DNA of 64,000 nt, from NCBI GenBank assembly GCA_041674625.1, contig JBAYVI010000003.1, positions 8,167 through 72,166 of the forward strand, given 5' to 3'. Each line of letters begins with the position of its first letter. Position 1 is the first letter of the stretch. This stretch comes from BRH-c32 sp041674625 (GTDB taxonomy: Bacteria > Bacteroidota > Ignavibacteria > Ignavibacteriales > Melioribacteraceae). Below the pieces are notes generated by a model. It worked only from the letters and a program-made list of their open reading frames with translations, was not told where the DNA came from and searched no databases. The translations under genes were made by a program, and so were the position numbers. Below, piece after piece: positions 1-8,660 of the stretch.

Positions 1-1139
1 CTTACAAAAGATGTCCCTTTTTTCATTCCTTTATCCTGCACAGTTACCATCAAAATACCTGCACTAGGAAATGCTCTTTTAACGTGATCAACAACTTTAA
101 CCATTTCTCTTTCGTACCAACTATAATCAGTTTTTCTTGTACCGGCAATATTTAAACCAAATTCAAGAACAACTAATTTGTAATCCATGTGTTTAGAAAA
201 TTGCTTTAATAATCCTTCATCAATATTAGCTAAATCGACCCCTGTATTACCTCTTAATGGAAGATTATCAACATATACGCCCGTTTCATTTTCCAATGAT
301 ACGCCATAAAAATAAGCCTGATCTGTTTGTGTAACTTCTATTTTTATACTTTTTGCTCTGCCGGATGGTTTTAATACTAATTCCTGTAAATCTTTTCCGG
401 TTTTTAGAGCTACGGTTTGCTTGGCTCCACCATCAAAACTATAATTAATGGTAGATGGTTTTGCATTAGCATAATATAATTTTACAGTGCTGAAATCTTT
501 TAGTGATCTTCTTGCTCTTGTAGTTTCGTATTGAACCCAGGCGCCGGTAGCTTTTGGCACAAAGCATTCGCCACTCATACCAAGCGGATAGTTTTTTGGA
601 TTGCTTGAATAGAAAGCTGCTGACTCCCAATTGCTTGAGAAAGAATGTTTAGTAGTAGTTCTAAACGAAATATCCTGTGAAGTAATTCCAAGCCATCCCA
701 CTCCATTCCCACCAAATTTATCTTGCAATGCTTCTCTAACGTCAGCAGTAATTAAATCGCCCTCAATACCTGAATCGCCATAATGAGCTATTCTAACAGT
801 TTTTGATTTAGCATTTTTTAATGCGTCAAAAAATGGTTTTAATTGACTAACATTTCCCGAAAGTGGTTCCAATTGTCCTTGAAGAGGAGCTTCATTAAAA
901 ACTCCTATTCCTGCATAATTATAAGTGGCAGGATATAGCTCAAATATATTTGGGTGAAAATTGTTTTGATTGTAGTATTCATCTTCTATCGGTTCAGGTT
1001 TTAGATCAGCAAGTATATCCACTTGTCTAATTTGTAATCCCCAAAATTCGTAATCAATTTTTACGAATGAAACAATTAAAAGGAGAAAGAGTATTAAAAA
1101 TCCGAGGTATAAAGGTTGTCTTACTTTGTTGTCTTCCAT
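1..1139 (-). CDS. SGNH/GDSL-like acylhydrolase, membrane-anchored (3' end cut by window)
   Basis: Open reading frame read from ATG at 1139 down to the window edge (about 379 codons, no stop), so the C-terminus is missing. Residues 10-27 form one hydrophobic segment (a signal anchor), and the rest is extracytoplasmic. Around residues 118-123 the stretch AHYGDS resembles the block I nucleophile motif of SGNH hydrolases, with S123 as candidate nucleophile. Proteins of this style sit beside MBOAT O-acyltransferases and help acetylate exopolysaccharide (known for AlgJ/AlgX/DltD-like partners); whether one lies beyond the edge cannot be seen. It follows the second SGNH gene by 24 nt on the same strand, so the two are probably co-transcribed. 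Family fairly sure, substrate unknown. Confidence 0.7.
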   Translation of the reverse strand, partial: MEDNKVRQPLYLGFLILFLLLIVSFVKIDYEFWGLQIRQVDILADLKPEPIEDEYYNQNNFHPNIFELYPATYNYAGIGVFNEAPLQGQLEPLSGNVSQLKPFFDALKNAKSKTVRIAHYGDSGIEGDLITADVREALQDKFGGNGVGWLGITSQDISFRTTTKHSFSSNWESAAFYSSNPKNYPLGMSGECFVPKATGAWVQYETTRARRSLKDFSTVKLYYANAKPSTINYSFDGGAKQTVALKTGKDLQELVLKPSGRAKSIKIEVTQTDQAYFYGVSLENETGVYVDNLPLRGNTGVDLANIDEGLLKQFSKHMDYKLVVLEFGLNIAGTRKTDYSWYEREMVKVVDHVKRAFPSAGILMVTVQDKGMKKGTSFV

Positions 1140-1163
1140 ATTTATCTTTCCTTGTTTTAAATC

Positions 1164-1874
1164 TTATAGTTTATATTTCGATAAAACTTTTTCAACTTCA
1201 GCAGCCCATATTTTGTATCCCTTGGCGTTGAAGTGAATTCCATCCCAAGTTAATTCGGGACGTAAAAATCGGTCAATTCCCGCTGTCTTAGCATTAAGAT
1301 CAATAATATCAACATTATTCTTCTGGGCAAAGTCAAAAAGCATTTTGTTTAGTTTATCCACTTCTCTATTCCTACCGGCATTAACTTCCGGAGTACCACC
1401 CCAGTCCTTAGCCCAAGTCTTTCCAGAGTAAGTTGTGGTCTGAATAACAGGAATAATATTTTTTGATTTTAGTTTGTTGATAATACTTACATATTCGCTA
1501 TATACTTCCTCAGTAGGAATCCAATTATATATGTCGTTTAGCCCACCACAAATAAAAACAATTTTTGGATTTAATTTGTAAATATAATTTATTCTTGCAG
1601 CAAAACCTTGCAAAATATCGGAGGGTACTCCTCGTTCAGCGACACCGTTTCTTCCAAGTAGCTCATTCCAATTGGCTCCATTGGTAAGCGAATTACCGAG
1701 CATAACTATATTTGCCTGACGCGTTTTATATATATCATACATTTCGACTTGTAATTTATAGGCGGGATTTTTTAAATAGCGTAAAGCAGGGTCTTCTTGT
1801 GCATCAATTTTGATTGAATTAAATGATAATATTATCAGTAGTGAAATAGTATTTAATATAAATTTATATCTCAT
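1164..1874 (-). CDS. secreted SGNH/GDSL-type esterase
   Basis: 236 aa with a signal peptide ending about A25 (IKIDA-Q). SGNH blocks are visible: GNSLTNG at 60-66 with nucleophile S62, GGLND around 110-114 (block III Asn), and DGIHFN at 211-216 giving the D211/H214 catalytic pair. Size and blocks fit the secreted acetylhydrolase / platelet-activating-factor-acetylhydrolase-like group that de-acetylates sugars. The gene lies between the coiled-coil gene and the truncated SGNH gene on the same strand. Two different SGNH proteins in a row suggest acyl-group handling on a surface polysaccharide; that role is inferred. Confidence 0.8.
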   Translation of the reverse strand: MRYKFILNTISLLIILSFNSIKIDAQEDPALRYLKNPAYKLQVEMYDIYKTRQANIVMLGNSLTNGANWNELLGRNGVAERGVPSDILQGFAARINYIYKLNPKIVFICGGLNDIYNWIPTEEVYSEYVSIINKLKSKNIIPVIQTTTYSGKTWAKDWGGTPEVNAGRNREVDKLNKMLFDFAQKNNVDIIDLNAKTAGIDRFLRPELTWDGIHFNAKGYKIWAAEVEKVLSKYKL

Positions 1875-1934
1875 TTTGCCTTTCTTTCGTTTATAAATTA
1901 TACTCTTAAAACAAAAAATAGTTCGTGTTAAAGA

Positions 1935-3605
1935 TCACTTAGATTTTTTAGAAGCAGATTCAGCTGACTTAAATTTTAGAGTTTTTTCTAAGCTTACGAG
2001 TTCAGATATTTTAGCCGAATATTCTTCTTTTTCTTTTTCTACAATTCGTGTTTCGAGTTTTGTGTTTCTCAATTCTTCGCGTGATACTTTTAATTCATCT
2101 TTTATTTTCATCAATTCATTTTTACTTTCAGAAATCTCTTGTTCAATTTTTTGCTTTATATCTTCGAGATTAGTATAGTACGAATTAGATTGATTAATAA
2201 TCTGTTTTAATTCTGAGTTAATATTGTTTTTTCTTTGTTCGAGTGATTCAGATTCTGTTTTTACGCTATTCATGTGAAGCTTATATTTAGTAATATCTTC
2301 TCTGATATCTGCAAGATCGTCGATCAATTCTTTTTGTTCATCTTTTAAATTATTAAATGCTTGTTCTAAAGAAGCTTTTTCCTTTTGAAGAACTTTTGAG
2401 AGTCCCCCATATTCAGCAATTTGAGTACTCTTCTCTAAAATCAGTTTTTCTTTTTGATTTAGTTCCTTCTCTTTCTCGATTAGTTCTTGTTTGAGATTAG
2501 TAAGGCGAGTTTTTTGGTCATTAAATTCTTCCAAATATTTTTGAAGCACTGCGGAAAAATTTCTTTCAACTGTAAGATTACTCTCTTCAATACTAAATTT
2601 TCTTTTTTCTAACTCTTCTAAAATTTCATTTTTTGATGTAATAGTTTCGGCGAGTTTTTCAATTTCATTCGTAGATTCAAGTAATTTTCCCTGCGATTCT
2701 TTTAGAACCACATCCACTCTTTTAATATCTTCTTGAAGAGCATTTTTTTTATTAAAAAGTTCTTCTGTAAGTTTGCTTTCTTCTTTTAATTTTTCGTCAC
2801 TAAGCTCAATTCGTTGCTTAATATTATCGTAATCTTTTTTTGCCTGATAAAGCTCTTCAATTAATTTATCTTTTTGATTGGTGTATTCATTAAAAAGTTT
2901 TTCTTTTTCGGATAGTTGAAAAACCATTGCAGAGACAGAATTTTCAAGATTGTTTTTTATCTCTTCGCTAAGAGAAAGTTTAGAATCAATCTCTTCTATT
3001 GTTTTTGTTTTTCTTGTTTCCTCGTCTTTAAGATGATTTAATTTTTCAACGTAAACGCTAATATCTTTTTCATATTTAGCGAAGGATGCTTCTTCTTTTC
3101 TTAAATTATTTAGATGAGAAGTTAGTTGAATTTCTTCTTCTGAGAGTTCTGATACTTTTGTAGAAATAGTTTCAAATTCGGAAGTCATTCGTTCAAATTC
3201 CGATTTAAAATTTAAGGTCTTTTCAGAGATTTCATTATATTCTGTTGTAACTTGATTGAGAAGGTTGTGTTTCTCTTCGTAGGATGAGTATTCGCTCTCA
3301 AATTGTTCAACTAATTGTTGAAGAGTTTCTTTTCGTTCGGATAAATGAGCTATCTGGTCTGTTAATTCATGAAGCAGTATTTCTTTTTCGTTTTTTTCAG
3401 TTTCATAACCAGTTACTAACTTACGTAATTCTTCTACGCTACTCGAAAGTTCAGTAAAATCCTTCCTTGTCTCTTCGAGTTTTTTTTCAAGTTCTAACAG
3501 ACTTGTATGCTTTTGAAGAAGAGTATGAAGAGTGTTTTTCAGATCATCATTTTCTTCAATTAATTTGTCTGCTTCATTTCTGCTTTTTGATGCAAAAAGA
3601 CTCAT
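1935..3605 (-). CDS. long cytoplasmic coiled-coil protein
   Basis: 556 aa, almost wholly heptad-patterned and rich in E, K, L, S and N from about residue 10 to 545, with no signal peptide, membrane segment or catalytic motif. It looks SMC/filament-like but has no Walker A or ABC signature, so it is not an SMC ATPase. The start ATG at 3605 has GGAAAG about 7 nt upstream. The C-terminus is short and basic (ASKKSK). It sits between the DUF454 gene (91 nt gap) and the SGNH genes (60 nt gap). A scaffold or cytoskeletal role is possible, but no function can be read from the sequence. Confidence 0.75.
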   Translation of the reverse strand: MSLFASKSRNEADKLIEENDDLKNTLHTLLQKHTSLLELEKKLEETRKDFTELSSSVEELRKLVTGYETEKNEKEILLHELTDQIAHLSERKETLQQLVEQFESEYSSYEEKHNLLNQVTTEYNEISEKTLNFKSEFERMTSEFETISTKVSELSEEEIQLTSHLNNLRKEEASFAKYEKDISVYVEKLNHLKDEETRKTKTIEEIDSKLSLSEEIKNNLENSVSAMVFQLSEKEKLFNEYTNQKDKLIEELYQAKKDYDNIKQRIELSDEKLKEESKLTEELFNKKNALQEDIKRVDVVLKESQGKLLESTNEIEKLAETITSKNEILEELEKRKFSIEESNLTVERNFSAVLQKYLEEFNDQKTRLTNLKQELIEKEKELNQKEKLILEKSTQIAEYGGLSKVLQKEKASLEQAFNNLKDEQKELIDDLADIREDITKYKLHMNSVKTESESLEQRKNNINSELKQIINQSNSYYTNLEDIKQKIEQEISESKNELMKIKDELKVSREELRNTKLETRIVEKEKEEYSAKISELVSLEKTLKFKSAESASKKSK

Positions 3606-3696
3606 CTAGTATCTTTCCGGATTATTTATTAAAGATAAGAAACTTTATAGAAAGTATCAGATAAAATTACAACTTTAAAAGTAAATGTGCCTTAAA

Positions 3697-4083
3697 TTAT
3701 ACAGCTTCTGGTACTGTTTTCAATGATATCAAATAAATTGTAACTCCAAAGGCAACCAATCCGAGTATTATTTTTAAATAAAAAGAATCGACAAAAAATA
3801 ATATCGAGGATGCAATCGATAAATTAAGCATGAGAATAGCCATAATTTTTGCCCTTTTAGGTATTCCTCTATTCTCTCGATAGTGACGAATTAAATGTCC
3901 GAATCTTTTATGGTTTATCAACCAATTATAAAATTTTTCTGAACTGCGCGCAAAACATCCCGTTGCAATAATTAAAAATATAGTTGTTGGCATTATCGGT
4001 AAGAAAATGCCAATTATACCTAAAGCAACAAAAACAAAACCGCATAAATTTAATAGACTATTTTTTATAAATTTTGTTACCAA
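3697..4083 (-). CDS. DUF454 (YbaN-type) inner membrane protein
   Basis: 128 aa with a hydrophobic N-terminal half carrying the family pattern GIFLPIMPTTIF followed by a Cys/Arg-containing loop (FARSSEKFYNWL), and two further hydrophobic segments near 78-120. This matches YbaN/DUF454, small membrane proteins of unknown function. The start is TTG at 4083, chosen because AAAAGG lies 6 nt upstream and no ATG fits. It lies 13 nt downstream of rfbA and is probably the last gene of the sbtA-to-rfbA transcription unit. Confidence 0.8.
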   Translation of the reverse strand: MVTKFIKNSLLNLCGFVFVALGIIGIFLPIMPTTIFLIIATGCFARSSEKFYNWLINHKRFGHLIRHYRENRGIPKRAKIMAILMLNLSIASSILFFVDSFYLKIILGLVAFGVTIYLISLKTVPEAV

Positions 4084-4096
4084 GGGTTACCTTTTC

Positions 4097-4966
4097 CTAA
4101 TCGTCATTAAGGATTCTTTCCAAATATTCTCTATACGAAGAACGTGGCAGCTTAGTTGTAATTAATTCTTCAAATTGAACTTTATTAATAAAACCCTTTA
4201 GGTAAGCGATCTCTTCTATACAGGCAACTTTTAGTCCTTGTCTATCTTCAATAATACCAAAGAAATTAGATGCTTGAAGAAGAGCTTCCGGTGTTCCGGT
4301 ATCAAGCCATGCAACACCGCGTCCAATTTTATTTACTTTTAATTTACCCATTTCGAGATAAACTTTATTTACATCTGTAATCTCAAGTTCACCTCTTGGT
4401 GATGGTTTAAGATTTTTTGAAATCTCCACAACACTATTACCATAAGAATATAAACCCGGTACAGCAAAATTAGATTTTGGAGTTTTAGGTTTTTCTTCAA
4501 TACTAAGAGCTTTACCATCTTTATCAAATTCAACTATTCCGTATCGTTCCGGATCGGTAACTTGATAAGCAAAGATAGTTGCACCATCTTTTTCTTCTTC
4601 TACTGCTTTATAAAAGAAATCAAGTTTACCATAAAAAATATTATCTCCGAGTATTAAGGAGACTGCATCATTGCCAATAAATTCTTCGCCGAGAATAAAA
4701 GATTCTGCAATTCCATTAGGGGCTTTTTGAAGTGCATAACTTATATTAAGCCCTATATCTTCGCCTGAACCGAAAAGCTTTTGATACATTGGAATAGTTT
4801 CGGAATTTGAAATAATAAGAATATCTTTGATACCGCCAAGCATTAATACAGAGAGAGGATAGTAAATAAGCGGTTTATCATAAATTATAGTTAATTGTTT
4901 GCTATAAACTTTTGTAATTGGGTAGAGCCGAGTTCCGGATCCCCCTGCTAAAATAATTCCCTTCAT
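4097..4966 (-). CDS. rfbA: glucose-1-phosphate thymidylyltransferase
   Basis: Makes dTDP-glucose from glucose-1-phosphate and dTTP, the first step to dTDP-rhamnose for surface polysaccharides. The N-terminus has the nucleotidyltransferase signature LAGGSGTRLYPIT, then the family motifs SKQLTIIYDKP, LGDNIFYG and SPRGELEITDVN, and the length is normal (289 aa). The start at 4966 (MKGIILAGG) is preferred over an in-frame start 8 codons upstream because AGAGGG lies 5 nt before it and the family begins this way. No rfbB, rfbC or rfbD gene is adjacent. It follows the secreted-protein gene by 10 nt. Confidence 0.93.
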   Translation of the reverse strand: MKGIILAGGSGTRLYPITKVYSKQLTIIYDKPLIYYPLSVLMLGGIKDILIISNSETIPMYQKLFGSGEDIGLNISYALQKAPNGIAESFILGEEFIGNDAVSLILGDNIFYGKLDFFYKAVEEEKDGATIFAYQVTDPERYGIVEFDKDGKALSIEEKPKTPKSNFAVPGLYSYGNSVVEISKNLKPSPRGELEITDVNKVYLEMGKLKVNKIGRGVAWLDTGTPEALLQASNFFGIIEDRQGLKVACIEEIAYLKGFINKVQFEELITTKLPRSSYREYLERILNDD

Positions 4967-4976
4967 TTTGCCCTCT

Positions 4977-5744
4977 TTAATCAGTAACACTAATATAAAT
5001 TGTTTTTATAATTATTTCCTTATCATTATAAATTAAAAATTTGTAATCTCCTTTCCCTTTAAATGTATATTTCATAAAAGTCTGACTCCAGTTTTTATTA
5101 AGAATAAATTTTTTTATCTCTATAAACTTATCGTATTCTGGATTAGTACTGGTTTTCCATACCTCAAATTTAATTAGAGAGCTGTTAAACGGCTTATTTG
5201 ATTTGAGAAAAAGCTTTGTTTCGGGAGATCGATACTTTAGGGAAATCGTTTCAAATGTATTGATTGGTTTTCCGTAAATTACTTTTTCACAGAATTGCGC
5301 ATTTACATTGGCATAATAATATATTTCGGAAAAAGGAGTATCTAATTCATTTCTCGAAGTTTCCCAAACTGTGATTGTTTTTGTAGCTAATAAAACTCCT
5401 TTAGAATTTCGGAGATAGATTTCATATTTGCCCGATTCTTTCAATTCATAATTAAATACTATCCATTTGCTGTTTTTATCGGGTCTGATTACGTGGCTAT
5501 CATAATCTTGATTGCGATTATTAACTTTTTTATCTATGTATAAGTATAGTAGAGGATCAGGAATAACCTTTATATTATCATAAAGTATAAAGATATTATT
5601 TTTTAGAGATGTATTAAGAGTAAATTTAAGAGAGGCATCAATCGGCTCTCCTTTGTCGGTATAAGAGCGGCAAAGGTATAGCTCTTGAGAAAAAGCTATT
5701 GAAGTAAAAAATAAAAATATAATTAGGTATCGATAAATGATCAC
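4977..5744 (-). CDS. secreted protein of unknown function
   Basis: 255 aa if started at GTG 5744, just 7 nt after the trkA stop. The open frame runs further upstream inside trkA, but only this start puts a signal peptide (IIFLFFTSIAFSQ) at the N-terminus. The mature part is mostly beta-strand in character and holds two or three repeated-looking segments that end in KYEIYLRN-like and DYKFLIYN-like strands, as in Ig-like domains. No catalytic motif or family was recognised. It sits between trkA and rfbA in a tight unit and is probably periplasmic or outer-surface. Confidence 0.65.
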   Translation of the reverse strand: MIIYRYLIIFLFFTSIAFSQELYLCRSYTDKGEPIDASLKFTLNTSLKNNIFILYDNIKVIPDPLLYLYIDKKVNNRNQDYDSHVIRPDKNSKWIVFNYELKESGKYEIYLRNSKGVLLATKTITVWETSRNELDTPFSEIYYYANVNAQFCEKVIYGKPINTFETISLKYRSPETKLFLKSNKPFNSSLIKFEVWKTSTNPEYDKFIEIKKFILNKNWSQTFMKYTFKGKGDYKFLIYNDKEIIIKTIYISVTD

Positions 5745-5751
5745 ATCTCTA

Positions 5752-7092
5752 TTAAACGAAAAAACTCTCAATTTTATTAATTGCACCGGGTAGAGCGAAA
5801 ACAACAACTTTATCGTTTGGCTGAATTTGTGTATCTCCCAAAGCAATAAAAGCCTTATCATTGCGGACATATCCACCAATGATTGCATTATCGGGAAAAC
5901 CAAGGTCTTTAATTTTTCTTTTAACAATTTTCGATTTTTCGGCAGCAGAGTATTCTAATACTTCAGCGTCAATACCAAGTATGTTAATATTCGCCACAAG
6001 ATTTCTTTTTCTAATTGCCTTTGTAATATTATTAGCGGCAATCAATTTTTTATTTATTAGCGCATCTAACCCGATAGTCTGTGTAAGAGGTATATAATCA
6101 ACATTATCAACAAGAGCAATCATTTTTTTTACTTTTAAGTGTTTTGCCATTAGGCAGGTGATAATGTTTGTTTCGGCGTCATCGGTTACGGCAATAAATG
6201 CATCCATATCGATAATACCCTCTTGAGCGAGGAGATCAATATCTCTTCCATCCCCCTGAATTACCATTGTATCCTCAAGGTAATCAGCAAGCAAATGTGA
6301 CTTGTCTTTATTTGATTCAATTAATTTTACGTTATACTGTTTTTCTAAATGGTGTGCCGTTAATCTGCCAATTTTACCTCCACCAAGAATCATAACGTTT
6401 TTCATTTTAACTGATTCTTGTCCTGAAAGTCGAACGATTTTTTCAACAGCATCAGGCTTGGTAATTATAAAAATCTGATCTTCTGGAACGAAGATATCTT
6501 CTCCCGTCGGTATAACCGTTCTCAGACCCCTATGGATAGCTATTATCCTAAAATCAACTACGTGAAATTCTTCTGCCGTTTGTTTTACTGTTTTATTGAT
6601 AGCTGGGGAATCATAACCGATTCTTATTCCGAGAATTATTAGTTTTCCACTTTCAAACTCTATTACGTCAGTTGCGGCAGCTCTTTCAATTAGCCTAACT
6701 ATCTCAATCGCTGCAAGTTCTTCGGGATAAACCAAGTGATCTACTCCAATGGATTTAAATAACTCACTGTTTTGTGGATTTATGTATTCATCATTTGCCA
6801 CGCGTGCCACAGTAGTTTTAACACCTAATTTTTTTGCAAGGATTGCTGTTGTAATATTTTCGGCTTCATTTTCATTAACCGCAAGTAGAAGATCGCAATG
6901 TTTGGCATCAGCTTCTTTGAGCTTATCTATTTCGGTAGATTTACCAATGACGGGAAATATTTCTACGGTTGAATTAATTCTCTCTAAACGTTGTTCATTA
7001 GGTTCAATAACTGTAATGTCGTGATGCTCGTGAACGAGCTGTTTTGCCAAGTGGAAGCCCACTTCGCCTGCGCCTGCAATTATAATTTTCAT
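5752..7092 (-). CDS. trkA: Trk system potassium uptake protein TrkA
   Basis: 446 aa, normal for the duplicated TrkA form: RCK-N (Rossmann) at 1-125 starting with GAGEVGFHLAKQL, RCK-C about 140-220, a second Rossmann at 230-350 starting MILGGGKIGRLTA, and a second RCK-C about 365-446. The cytoplasmic ring binds NAD(H)/ATP and gates a TrkH/TrkG/Ktr channel. No channel gene is in the window. The start lies 1 nt beyond the sbtB stop, so it is read with the bicarbonate transporter genes. Confidence 0.93.
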   Translation of the reverse strand: MKIIIAGAGEVGFHLAKQLVHEHHDITVIEPNEQRLERINSTVEIFPVIGKSTEIDKLKEADAKHCDLLLAVNENEAENITTAILAKKLGVKTTVARVANDEYINPQNSELFKSIGVDHLVYPEELAAIEIVRLIERAAATDVIEFESGKLIILGIRIGYDSPAINKTVKQTAEEFHVVDFRIIAIHRGLRTVIPTGEDIFVPEDQIFIITKPDAVEKIVRLSGQESVKMKNVMILGGGKIGRLTAHHLEKQYNVKLIESNKDKSHLLADYLEDTMVIQGDGRDIDLLAQEGIIDMDAFIAVTDDAETNIITCLMAKHLKVKKMIALVDNVDYIPLTQTIGLDALINKKLIAANNITKAIRKRNLVANINILGIDAEVLEYSAAEKSKIVKRKIKDLGFPDNAIIGGYVRNDKAFIALGDTQIQPNDKVVVFALPGAINKIESFFV

Positions 7093-7093
7093 A

Positions 7094-7387
7094 TTAATTA
7101 AAATCGATTATATCTGTATCCGATATAAATGCGATTCCCGAATAAGTTCTCATTAAAGGTTTTATTTTTTCTAATATTTCTTTAGTTTTTTCCTCAGACT
7201 CGATAATAATAATCATAGCATATTTAATAATATCCGAGAGACCAAAAGTAATTTTTTTACCAAGCGTACCTTTCCCGGTTACTTCTGGAATGATTGTATA
7301 GCCGGAAACTTTCGCTTTATCTAATATGCGACAGAGGTTATCTAATTCAATATTTTCGATTACTATTTCTAATTTTTTATTTTTCAT
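7094..7387 (-). CDS. sbtB: PII-like regulator, SbtB type
   Basis: 97 aa with a small ferredoxin-like alpha-beta fold of the PII superfamily: KLEIVIENIELDNLCRIL at the N-terminus, a Gly-rich T-loop region GKGTLGKK at 39-46, and a C-terminal AFISDTDI strand. Known cyanobacterial SbtB proteins bind SbtA and adenyl nucleotides and tune bicarbonate uptake. It overlaps sbtA by 4 nt (ATGA), which strongly supports a functional pair. The canonical PII uridylylation Tyr is not apparent. SbtB is the inferred type because of this neighbour. Confidence 0.82.
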   Translation of the reverse strand: MKNKKLEIVIENIELDNLCRILDKAKVSGYTIIPEVTGKGTLGKKITFGLSDIIKYAMIIIIESEEKTKEILEKIKPLMRTYSGIAFISDTDIIDFN

Positions 7388-8373
7388 CTTATTATCCGTA
7401 TAAGCATTTCGCTGATTATAAAATAGATTGGAATGCCAAATATAATATTAAAAGGGAAAGTAACTGCCAATGACATCGTAAGATAGATTGAAGGATTTGC
7501 TTCAGGGAGAGCCATACGAACGGCTGCGGGTGCTGCAATATAAGATGAAGAAGCCGAAAGTACCGCGAATAAAGTCGCTGTACCAGTATCAAATCCAATT
7601 AATACTGCAAGAAGTGAAGCGAGAGTTCCATTCATTAATGGAATCAATATAGCTGCTGCCGATAGCTTAATTCCCATTTTAGAAAATTCTTCAATTCTTC
7701 TACCGGCAAGCATACCCATTTCTAATAAAAATAATGTTAATACTCCTTGAAATGGATCAACAAAAAAAGGTTTTGTTAAAGCCATCCCTTTTTCACCGCT
7801 TACAATTCCAATAAATAGACTTCCGAATAAAAGCACAATGCTTCCATTAAAAAGGGATTCTTTTACGATCTCCTTAATCTTAAATTCATTCTTCGTTGTT
7901 TTTTGAAAATACCTTACAAGCAGTAGCGAAATAAAAATAGCAGGAGATTCCATCAATGCCATCATACCTACCATAAAACCTTCGTAATGTACGGACGATC
8001 TTTCCAAGAAAGTGACGGCAGTAATAAAGGTAACAACACTTACAGAACCGTAATGTGCGGCAATAGCTCCGGCATTAGTAATGTCGTTTTTAAGCAATTT
8101 CTTTATAATAAAAAATACAATTATCGGAATAACAAGACCAATAAATAAAGATAAAAAAATGGATAAAAAAAGATTTAAATCACTTCCATTCTTGGATATT
8201 TCTACCCCTCCTTTGAATCCAAGGGCAATCATCAAATAGATTGAAAGAATTTTAGCTATTGAATCGGGTATCTTCAGGTCTGACTTTAGTACCGAAGCTA
8301 CAAATCCCAGAATAAAAAATAAAATTACCGGCGTGCGGAAGTTTTCTAGACTACTATTAAAGATTTCTATCAT
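7384..8373 (-). CDS. sbtA: SbtA-type sodium-dependent bicarbonate transporter
   Basis: 329 aa with about ten hydrophobic segments in two repeated halves. Family-typical stretches are LGFKGGVEISKNG near 50-63, GAIAAHYGSVSVVTFITA near 101-118, and SASSSYIAAPAAVRMALPEANPS in the second half. SbtA proteins import HCO3- with Na+. It is the first gene of the unit with sbtB (4-nt overlap) and trkA. A sigma70-like promoter and a perfect 10-bp palindrome lie upstream. Chlorobi-group homologs occur in non-autotrophs, where the bicarbonate probably serves anaplerosis or pH balance (inference). Confidence 0.88.
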   Translation of the reverse strand: MIEIFNSSLENFRTPVILFFILGFVASVLKSDLKIPDSIAKILSIYLMIALGFKGGVEISKNGSDLNLFLSIFLSLFIGLVIPIIVFFIIKKLLKNDITNAGAIAAHYGSVSVVTFITAVTFLERSSVHYEGFMVGMMALMESPAIFISLLLVRYFQKTTKNEFKIKEIVKESLFNGSIVLLFGSLFIGIVSGEKGMALTKPFFVDPFQGVLTLFLLEMGMLAGRRIEEFSKMGIKLSAAAILIPLMNGTLASLLAVLIGFDTGTATLFAVLSASSSYIAAPAAVRMALPEANPSIYLTMSLAVTFPFNIIFGIPIYFIISEMLIRIIR

Positions 8374-8390
8374 ATTTATATTATTTCAGA

Positions 8391-8400
8391 TGTTTAAACA
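8391..8400. promoter_or_regulatory. perfect 10-bp palindrome near sbtA start
   Basis: TGTTTAAACA is a perfect palindrome 17 nt upstream of the sbtA ATG, immediately downstream of the proposed -10 element. Its place near the transcription start fits an operator for a dimeric repressor, but a chance palindrome cannot be excluded in AT-rich DNA. Confidence 0.3.
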
Positions 8401-8403
8401 TAT

Positions 8404-8433
8404 AATATAATATGAAAAAGGGGGCGAAAGCAA
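8404..8433 (-). promoter_or_regulatory. candidate sigma70-type promoter for sbtA operon
   Basis: Read on the minus strand: TTGCTT (8433-8428), 18 nt spacer, TATATT (8409-8404), followed about 30 nt later by the sbtA ATG. Overlapping AT-rich registers make the exact -10 uncertain. Confidence 0.35.
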
Positions 8434-8490
8434 AATACCTGTCATCTTATTTTTGATGAGGGAAAAAAATAAACGAAGTAAAATATTTTA

Positions 8491-8603
8491 GTGATAGGAA
8501 TAAAATTGCGTTGCAGCTCACCGAAGCGATAAGGCGGAAAACCCTTTCCTATTTTTATTTAGTAATAAAAATCACACTTAGTCTTATAGACACCGCAACG
8601 CAA
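8491..8603. other. non-coding segment with nested/crossing inverted repeats
   Basis: The 287-nt gap between the beta-lactamase-like gene and sbtA has no ORF but holds several perfect complementary arms: TTGCGTTGC (8506-8514) with GCAACGCAA (8595-8603); ATAGGAA (8494-8500) with TTCCTAT (8546-8552), which crosses the first pair as in a pseudoknot or alternative fold; GTGAT (8491-8495) with ATCAC (8571-8575); and a hairpin ATTTTTATT-TAGT-AATAAAAAT (8551-8572). It could be a structured leader or small RNA on either strand. No known riboswitch class was recognised. Confidence 0.4.
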
Positions 8604-8660
8604 GTATAATTTTATAAATTAAAAAGAAAAAAGATATGCCAAAAATTTTACCCTAAATAA

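Noticed and set aside
5745..5927. Longer version of the secreted-protein gene extending into trkA
   Set aside because: The extension overlaps trkA by about 170 nt, has no signal peptide at its N-terminus, and the GTG at 5744 gives a proper one.
8506..8603. Possible integron attC site from the long inverted arms
   Set aside because: attC sites begin with a core ending in AAC and end with one starting GTT; here GTT lies at the 5' arm on both strands, and no integrase is present.
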